Assembly: GCA_023449855.1 (NCBI GenBank)
Contig: JAEXHR010000305.1
Coordinates: 1 to 27,229 of the forward strand
Length of the DNA: 27,229 nucleotides
From: Pseudomonadota bacterium
GTDB lineage: Bacteria; Pseudomonadota; Alphaproteobacteria; Rhizobiales; Xanthobacteraceae
Direction of reading: 5' to 3'
In this document: piece by piece, positions 21,906 to 27,229 of the stretch
Numbering within the stretch: the first letter of the stretch is position 1
Layout of the letters: the number at the start of each line of letters is the position of its first letter
The notes under the pieces: generated by a model
What the model saw: only the letters and a program-made list of their open reading frames with translations
Told to the model about the DNA's origin: nothing
The model's database searches: none
Translations under genes and position numbers: made by a program

Positions 21906-24608
21906 ATGACCATCAGGATGGCCCTGCTCGGCAGCGCCGCCATCGTCGCGGGCTACGCCGCGCCGGCTCTCGCTCAGGCCGATCCGACACCGCAGCCAAA
22001 AGCACAAGTCCTGGGGGATGACAGCGACATCGTCGTTACCGGCTCACGAATCCGTCGGCAGGATCTGGCCGGGGTTGGACCGGCCACCGTGGTCACCGCC
22101 GAGCAGATCCAAAATACCGGCATCGTCAATATCGAAACCGCCTTGCAGCGTTTGCCGGCCAATGCCGGCTTCGCGGGCAACCAGACATCGGCCTACTGGA
22201 CCAACAACGGTTATGGCACTGCTCAGGTCAATCTGCGCGGCCTCGGCATCAAGCGCACACTCGTGCTCCTCAACGGCCGACGCCTCGTCGCGGGCGGCAC
22301 CGGCGCCAATTCCTCACCCGATCTCAACATGATCCCGGTCGTGGCGCTGGCACGCACCGATGTCCTCAAGGATGGCGCGTCCGCTATCTACGGGGCCGAT
22401 GCCATGGCCGGCGTGGTCAACCTTGTCACGCGCACCGATTATGAAGGCCTGGGTCTCAGCGTCCGACAAGGCATTACCGAGCGCGGCGACGGCTCCGATC
22501 TCACCGCGGACCTACTTTGGGGCATTCGCAACGATCGTGGCGGGTTCATGGCAGCAGTCACCTACCAGAAGACCAGCGCCGTCAACATGGCCTCGCGTGC
22601 GCCCTGCTCGCTCGCTGAAACGACGCCGGGCTCGCTGAGCTGCGTCAACAGCGCCTCGACGATCGGCGGACGCGCGGTGCTGCCCAACGGCCAACAGATC
22701 AACTTCAACCAGGTACCCGGAGGGAACGGGAACTTCTACGAGCCTTACAGTCCCGCCAAGCACAACTTCAACTCGAACCCGTTTCTCAATGCGGTCAGCC
22801 CAGTCGAGCGCGTCAGCACGGCCTTCTTCGCGGACTATGCGCTGACCGACGGTATCCAGGCGTTCGGCGAGTTCCTCTATACGTTCCGCAAGTCGAATCA
22901 GATCGCGACACCCGGCACGCTGCGCAATCTCTCGATACCAGCCAGCAATCCGACCAATCCGACCGGCCAGAACCTGGTCCTGGCCCAGCGCCGCCTCGCC
23001 GAACCCGGCGCGCGCCACTTCTTCCAGGAGACCGATACCTGGCAAGGCACCTTCGGGCTGCGCGGCAAGCTGGCGAACGACTGGGCCTGGGAAGTCGCGG
23101 GCAGCTTCGGGCGTAACACGGCCGTCGACGGCTCGACCAACATCGCCAATCTCGAGCGCGTCGCGAACACGCTCGACAGGAGCAAATGCTCCAGCACGGC
23201 GGGCGCGGCCATCCCCTGCGGTGACTATCTTGGGTTCGGAGACCTGACACCTCAGGTTCTGGATTATATTCTGTTCACCTCGCGCGATCGCGGAGGCAAC
23301 GAACTCGGCACGGTCACGGCTGACCTCAACGGCGATCTCTTCTCCCTTCCAGCCGGCGCGGTGTCCTTCGCCACCGGCGTGGTCTATCGGCGCGAAAAAG
23401 GCTGGCGCGATCCCGACCCGTTGACGGTGCTCGGCGTGGCGAACGTCAATCAGCAGGATCCTATTTCGGGCTCGAGCACCGCCAAGGAAGCCTATCTCGA
23501 GCTATCGGTGCCGGTGCTTGCCAACACAGCTTTCGCCAAGGCGCTCACGCTCGATGGCGCAGTCCGCTACTCAAACTATAATCTCTTCGGGAGCGACTGG
23601 AATTACAAGCTCAGTGCCGACTGGGTAGTCAATGACAGCATCCGTCTGCGCGGCACTTATGGGACGGGCTTTCGCATTCCCAACGTGCCGGAGCTTTTCG
23701 GCGGCGTCTCGGAAGGCAATCTGACCACGACCGATCCCTGCTCGCGCTACACCTCCAGCGGCAACGTGACCTTGATCGCCAATTGTCAGGCGTCCGGTGT
23801 GCCGGCCAACTATACGCAGCTCGGCACCACGATCCTCACCACAGTGGGCGGTAACCAGAGCCTTCGGCCCGAAAGCTCCACGACCTGGACCGTTGGTACG
23901 GTGATATCGCCGCGCGGCATCATCCCAGGGTTGTCGCTGACGGCAGACTGGTTCGACATCAAGATCAAGGACGCGATCCGGGCCATTCCCGGCTCGACCA
24001 AGCTCGCAGTCTGCTATGCGAGCCAGAACCTGTCGCACCCGTTCTGCAGCGACTTTACGCGCAGCGCGCTGACCGGCGAGGTCACTTACCTCTCCGCCCA
24101 GCCCATCAACACCGGCCGCGAGGAGATGAATGGTCTCGATCTGGGTCTGGTGTACAGTGGTGCGGTGGGCGAGGTGAAGATCTCCTTGGATCTCAACATG
24201 ACCTATCTCAACAAATATGTCGTAAACCCCTTCCCCGGCGGCGCGCCGATCTATTTCGACGGGTTTATCGGGGGCGGCAATGGCGGCTATCCGAAATGGC
24301 GTGGTTATGGCGTGCTGACGGCGGAAAAGGACGGCATCAGCGCGACCTGGTCGACACAATGGATCGGCAAGGCGACCGACTTCAACGCATCGGCCGGCGA
24401 CATCGGCTACCGCACGCCGAACGTCTTCTACCACAATCTTCAGCTTGCCTTCGCGATCGACGAGAAGACACGTTTCCAGATCGGGGCCGATAATCTGTTC
24501 GACCGCAAGGCGCCCTATATCCAGAGCTTCACCGATGCCAACACCGACACGATGACCTATGATCTACTCGGACGGCGCTTCTACGCCGGCTTCCGAACCG
24601 CGTTCTGA
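21906..24608 (+). CDS. TonB-dependent outer-membrane receptor
   Basis: A 900-residue receptor with a signal peptide (about 1-24, APALA|QAD). A TonB-box-like DIVVTGSRI (about 40-48) is followed by the plug domain (VVTAEQIQNTGIVNIETALQRLP ... NLRGLGIKRTLVLLNGRRL ... DVLKDGASAIYGADAMAGVVN) and a 22-strand barrel ending in AGFRTAF. The plug sequence is of the type frequent in sphingomonads and xanthomonads. ATG 21906 follows GGGGGA by 6-7 nt; a TTG two codons earlier is less likely. It is first in an operon with two PepSY-TM proteins, which in characterised systems reduce or handle metal-siderophore complexes at the inner membrane. The substrate may be a metallophore but is not determined by sequence. 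Confidence 0.92.
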   Translation: MTIRMALLGSAAIVAGYAAPALAQADPTPQPKAQVLGDDSDIVVTGSRIRRQDLAGVGPATVVTAEQIQNTGIVNIETALQRLPANAGFAGNQTSAYWTNNGYGTAQVNLRGLGIKRTLVLLNGRRLVAGGTGANSSPDLNMIPVVALARTDVLKDGASAIYGADAMAGVVNLVTRTDYEGLGLSVRQGITERGDGSDLTADLLWGIRNDRGGFMAAVTYQKTSAVNMASRAPCSLAETTPGSLSCVNSASTIGGRAVLPNGQQINFNQVPGGNGNFYEPYSPAKHNFNSNPFLNAVSPVERVSTAFFADYALTDGIQAFGEFLYTFRKSNQIATPGTLRNLSIPASNPTNPTGQNLVLAQRRLAEPGARHFFQETDTWQGTFGLRGKLANDWAWEVAGSFGRNTAVDGSTNIANLERVANTLDRSKCSSTAGAAIPCGDYLGFGDLTPQVLDYILFTSRDRGGNELGTVTADLNGDLFSLPAGAVSFATGVVYRREKGWRDPDPLTVLGVANVNQQDPISGSSTAKEAYLELSVPVLANTAFAKALTLDGAVRYSNYNLFGSDWNYKLSADWVVNDSIRLRGTYGTGFRIPNVPELFGGVSEGNLTTTDPCSRYTSSGNVTLIANCQASGVPANYTQLGTTILTTVGGNQSLRPESSTTWTVGTVISPRGIIPGLSLTADWFDIKIKDAIRAIPGSTKLAVCYASQNLSHPFCSDFTRSALTGEVTYLSAQPINTGREEMNGLDLGLVYSGAVGEVKISLDLNMTYLNKYVVNPFPGGAPIYFDGFIGGGNGGYPKWRGYGVLTAEKDGISATWSTQWIGKATDFNASAGDIGYRTPNVFYHNLQLAFAIDEKTRFQIGADNLFDRKAPYIQSFTDANTDTMTYDLLGRRFYAGFRTAF

Positions 24609-24618
24609 AGGGCAGCAC

Positions 24619-25323
24619 ATGGCAATTCGCTGGCCTTTGGTCATCCGCCGGACGCACAAGTGGCTGGCCCTGATCGTCGGCGTCCAGGTTCTGCTCTGGA
24701 CGCTGACCGGCTTCTATATGGTGGCCGTCCATATCGACATCATCCATGGCGACGATCTGGTCCGCCCACCGGTCGTCGCCCCCATCGACCTTGCGAGCTT
24801 CGTCCCGCCGGCGCGGATTGTTCAATCGGCTCCCGACGCGTCCGAGATCCGCCTGCAACGGTTCATGGATCAGCCCGTCTGGCGCGCGCAAACCCCGGGT
24901 GGTCCAAGACTCTTCGATGCAGGTTCGGGACAGCCCATCCCCGATTTGAGCGAGGCACAAATCCGCGCCGCCGCTCGGCGCATCTACAGCGGCACCGGGG
25001 ACATCGTCGCAGCCCGGCTGCTGACGACGGCGCCACTGGAAATGCAGGCGCGCAAGCCTCCCTATTGGCAGGTCGAATTCGATGCCTGGAACCGGCCAAC
25101 CCTGTATCTCTCTCCGCAGACCGGCGAGCTGATCTCGCGCCGCCATGCGCTGTGGCGCGTGTTCGATTTCGCGTGGATGCTGCACATCATGGACTATGAC
25201 GATCGCTCCGACGTCAACAATCCGCTGCTGCGCGTGGCGACCTGGAGTGCCCTTGCCATGGCGCTGGCCGGGGCTTGGCTGCTGCTTTGGTCGTTCCCGC
25301 GGCGCAGGAAGAAGAAGGCATGA
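24619..25323 (+). CDS. PepSY-TM family membrane protein (first of pair)
   Basis: A 234-residue protein with an N-terminal transmembrane helix starting RRTHKWLALIVGVQVLLWTLTGFYM, a periplasmic PepSY-type region (about 40-190, including YWQVEFDAWNRPTLYLSPQTGEL), then FAWMLHIMDYDDR and a second transmembrane helix ending in a basic tail RRRKKKA. Conserved His residues at the membrane faces (H13 and the His of WMLHIMD) are typical of PepSY-TM proteins, possibly heme ligands. The start 10 nt after the receptor stop has AAGGG upstream. It overlaps the next gene by 4 nt. Probably part of metal-chelate reduction or handling. Confidence 0.85.
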   Translation: MAIRWPLVIRRTHKWLALIVGVQVLLWTLTGFYMVAVHIDIIHGDDLVRPPVVAPIDLASFVPPARIVQSAPDASEIRLQRFMDQPVWRAQTPGGPRLFDAGSGQPIPDLSEAQIRAAARRIYSGTGDIVAARLLTTAPLEMQARKPPYWQVEFDAWNRPTLYLSPQTGELISRRHALWRVFDFAWMLHIMDYDDRSDVNNPLLRVATWSALAMALAGAWLLLWSFPRRRKKKA

Positions 25324-26054
25324 AGAAAATCCGGTTCACCCCGCTCTTTTTTCGGCGCATCCACAAATGGGTCGGCCTGATCCTGGGCGTGCAGTTTCTC
25401 CTTTGGGCTCTGAGCGGCTCGATGATGGCCTTGCTCGATCAGGAGAAGGTCGGCGGACACAGTGCGCAGGCCAGCCATCAGCACGCCCTACCTGCCGGTG
25501 ACTATATTGCGCCGGCAAAGCTCGCTCTTGATGGTCCCGTGCTCGGCATCGCCTTGCGGTCCCTTGCCACACGCCCCGTCTACGAGCTTCGATCCACCAC
25601 GGGCACGCGGCTAATCGACGCGACGAGCGGCGCCCCGGTTCGGGTCGACGAGCAGGTCGCGCGCGACGTCGCGACGATGGTGAATGAAGCACCGATCCGC
25701 AAGGCAACGTTGCTCGCCGAACCGAATGTGGAAGCGCGCGAGCACGAAGGCACCATGTGGCGACTGGATTTCGCGGACGCAGAGAACAGCAGCGCCTACA
25801 TCTCCGCCGACACCGGCCGATTCCTGGTCATGCGCGGCGACACATGGCGCACCTGGGATTTCTTCTGGATGCTCCACAATATGGACTATGTGAACCGCAC
25901 CAGCTTCAATCACCCGCTGATCGTCTTCGTTGCGTTCGGTACTTTGTGGCTGTCGGGGACAGGCTTCTACCTGCTGTTTAAGAGCTTCAGTCGCGCCGAC
26001 GTGCGATGGTTGCGGCGCAGGCGCAAATCGGCCGTCAAGTTGGGCGCGGGCTGA
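25320..26054 (+). CDS. PepSY-TM family membrane protein (second of pair)
   Basis: A 244-residue paralogue of the preceding protein: the same opening (FRRIHKWVGLILGVQFLLWALSGSMMA), a PepSY-like periplasmic part with WRLDFADAENSSAYISADTGRF, then FFWMLHNMDYVNRTSFNHPL and a C-terminal helix. The shared WMLH-x-MDY and N-x-PL blocks point to a tandem gene duplication or a heterodimer. A His-rich stretch (GGHSAQASHQHALP, about 45-58) is absent from the first protein. The ATGA overlap with the first gene implies equal production. The gene ends 3 nt from the convergent GntR gene. Confidence 0.85.
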   Translation: MKKIRFTPLFFRRIHKWVGLILGVQFLLWALSGSMMALLDQEKVGGHSAQASHQHALPAGDYIAPAKLALDGPVLGIALRSLATRPVYELRSTTGTRLIDATSGAPVRVDEQVARDVATMVNEAPIRKATLLAEPNVEAREHEGTMWRLDFADAENSSAYISADTGRFLVMRGDTWRTWDFFWMLHNMDYVNRTSFNHPLIVFVAFGTLWLSGTGFYLLFKSFSRADVRWLRRRRKSAVKLGAG

Positions 26055-26057
26055 TCG

Positions 26058-26858
26058 CTAGGTCCCAACAGAAAAAGCCGCCGATAGCTCGAACCGATTG
26101 CCCGGGTGCGTGAGCCAAGCGTGCGATACGAGACGTCCGCGACTCCAGGTTCTGCGCGTCATCATTAGCACTGGTTCTCCTTCAGCGAGGCCCAGCATTG
26201 TTCGCATGGCTGTATCCGGCATCGCCGCGCACACCCGGTGCTCTACTCGCTCGAGCGGGGCAACACGTGTCAGATATTCATTCGGCGTCGAGGCGCTGAA
26301 ATCCCTCTCTCCGTAGCGTGGCGCAGCAGATGCCAGCACAAAGCGCTCCTCGACCTGAATTGGGAATTCGGTCTCGTGATGGACGATAAGCGAATGGAAG
26401 AGGCGCGTGCCCAAGCCGACTTCCAGCAGAGCTGCCCTTTCCGCATCAGCCCGTATCTCGATATTATAAATGACGCGCGCGCGATAGGCGTGGCCCCTGC
26501 CGCGCACCTCCTCCGCGATGTTGCGGATCTCGATCAGCTGCCCGATCGGCCGGGGCTCGGCGACAAAGCTGCCCCGCCCCGCCCGCCGTACCACGACACC
26601 GGCCGATTGCAGTTCCCGCAACGCCCGGTTTGCGGTCATGCGCGAGACTTTGAACGTCTCGACGAGCTCGGCCTCTGACGGCGTCTGGTCGCCGGGCTTC
26701 AGGCGACCTTCCCGGATGTCCTCGAAAATGCTGTCTTTGATCGCCACATAGCGAGGTTGCTTCTCCGCACCGGCAGCGTCGACCGCGGGTTCGCCCACAG
26801 AAGCAGCTTTCGTCCGGGGAGCGGATGCGCGGCTATGGGGGCGAGCGGGAGCATGCAT
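26058..26858 (-). CDS. GntR family regulator, HutC subfamily
   Basis: A 266-residue regulator: a low-complexity N-terminus (about 1-33), a GntR winged helix (YVAIKDSIFEDIREGRLKPGDQTPSEAELVETFKVSRMTANRALREL, about 36-80), and a UTRA ligand-binding domain with IEIRNIAEEVRGRGH, PNEYL and LMMTRRTWS blocks. It is close to the histidine utilisation repressor HutC. No hut enzyme genes lie in this window. It converges on the TonB receptor/PepSY operon, and a TGTATATACA-like site occurs in front of both units, so it may repress that operon. An ATG at 26858 is used; a TTG one codon earlier is also open. Confidence 0.88.
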   Translation of the reverse strand: MHAPARPHSRASAPRTKAASVGEPAVDAAGAEKQPRYVAIKDSIFEDIREGRLKPGDQTPSEAELVETFKVSRMTANRALRELQSAGVVVRRAGRGSFVAEPRPIGQLIEIRNIAEEVRGRGHAYRARVIYNIEIRADAERAALLEVGLGTRLFHSLIVHHETEFPIQVEERFVLASAAPRYGERDFSASTPNEYLTRVAPLERVEHRVCAAMPDTAMRTMLGLAEGEPVLMMTRRTWSRGRLVSHAWLTHPGNRFELSAAFSVGT

Positions 26859-26862
26859 CAAA

Positions 26863-26872
26863 TGACTATACA
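26863..26872 (-). promoter_or_regulatory. Candidate GntR/HutC operator before the regulator gene
   Basis: On the minus strand TGTATAGTCA, preceded by CC, immediately upstream of the regulator start codon. It matches 8 of 10 bases of the palindrome before the TonB receptor and shares the longer ACCTGTATA word with it. Confidence 0.45.
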
Positions 26873-26938
26873 GGTGGGGGCGAGCAAGTCCCAGTCATTC
26901 AAACAGGAAATCACCAGCGAGAGCCGAGGCGTGCGTGA

Positions 26939-27229
26939 TCAATGCCGCGCGAAGACCTTCTGGCCCGAACTGCCGAACGACACCACCGCATAGGGTTGGC
27001 GGGCGGCGCCTGCCACTTCCATGCCCTCCGAGCCGATCGGCATCCCCGCCACCGCAATGCCTCTGACGCCTACGGGACGGGTTGCCAGCAGGCGCTTGAT
27101 ATCGGCGACCGGGACATGGCCCTCGATCAGATAGCCATCAACCATCGCGCTGTGGCAGGATGCCAGCGTGCCCGGCATGCCGGCCCTCCGCTGAAGCGCC
27201 CCGCGCGACGCATCGTCGCGCATGACGAC
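26939..27229 (-). CDS. DUF411 metal-associated protein, 5' end beyond the window
   Basis: The last 96 or so residues of a DUF411 protein, read from the window edge: RDDASRGALQRRAGMPGTLASCHSAMVDGYLIEGHVPVADIKRLLA, split here, then GIAVAGMPIGSEGMEV and a short end. The ASCH-x5-GY-x-IEGHVP block is the family signature. The usual N-terminal CGCC-type motif would lie outside the window; the frame is open to position 27229, so the ATG at 27223 is internal. DUF411 genes are frequent neighbours of copper genes. It is upstream of the HutC-like gene on the same strand, 80 nt apart. Confidence 0.85.
   Translation of the reverse strand, partial: VVMRDDASRGALQRRAGMPGTLASCHSAMVDGYLIEGHVPVADIKRLLATRPVGVRGIAVAGMPIGSEGMEVAGAARQPYAVVSFGSSGQKVFARH

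Noticed and set aside
26058..26858. Calling this hutC and inferring a histidine degradation locus
   Set aside because: The protein is HutC-like, but no hutU, hutH, hutI or hutG gene is in the window, so only the subfamily is stated.

Overview
The window looks like an accessory metal-resistance region of a sphingomonad-type alphaproteobacterium (Sphingobium, Sphingomonas or Novosphingobium relatives). The basis is high GC, a FixL/FixJ pair close in sequence to rhizobial FixLJ, a very large TonB-dependent receptor with a typical sphingomonad N-terminus, and the architecture of the copper genes. Genus-level placement is inference. Several broken genes (a small conserved protein, a methyltransferase, a CorA transporter) suggest a region shaped by transfer and decay.

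Layout. (1) 135-1075, minus: a membrane methyltransferase of the isoprenylcysteine methyltransferase family and a small DUF2933 membrane protein. (2) 1328-5216, plus: a translationally coupled trio of a beta-CASP metallo-beta-lactamase nuclease, an AMP-phosphorylase-type member of the thymidine phosphorylase family, and a divergent PRPP synthetase homologue. Together they look like a route from RNA to nucleotides, ribose bisphosphate and PRPP. (3) 5339-6414: a decayed small gene, then an orphan FixJ-like response regulator. (4) 6441-10915, minus: copC, copD, a methyltransferase remnant, the Cu(I) P-type ATPase gene and its CueR regulator. A textbook MerR-type promoter with a 19-nt spacer precedes the ATPase gene. 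(5) 11049-12324, plus: a CnrY/CnrX/CnrH-like anti-sigma, periplasmic metal sensor and ECF sigma operon. (6) 12391-16028, plus: Tat-exported multicopper oxidase, Met/His-rich CopB outer-membrane protein and a DUF305 protein. (7) 16088-18725, plus: heme-PAS FixL, FixJ and a stand-alone receiver. (8) 18788-21167: corA remnant, an SDR and its divergent TetR regulator. (9) 21906-26054, plus: TonB-dependent receptor and two PepSY-TM proteins. (10) 26058-27229, minus: a HutC-type GntR regulator and a DUF411 gene that runs off the window end.

The main new observation is a shared bipartite promoter, (C/T)(G/A)AGGG(G/T)-N15-CGTATT. It occurs four times with identical spacing: before copC, before the CnrYXH-like operon itself, before the multicopper oxidase operon, and about 9 kb further on before the TonB receptor/PepSY operon. 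This fits a self-regulated ECF regulon that joins periplasmic copper handling to a reductive metallophore-type uptake system. The receptor operon also carries a perfect TGTATATACA palindrome next to a TTGACC element. The same half-motif precedes the HutC-like gene, suggesting a second, repressive input. Copper export is separately under CueR. All regulatory assignments come from reading the sequence and none has been tested.
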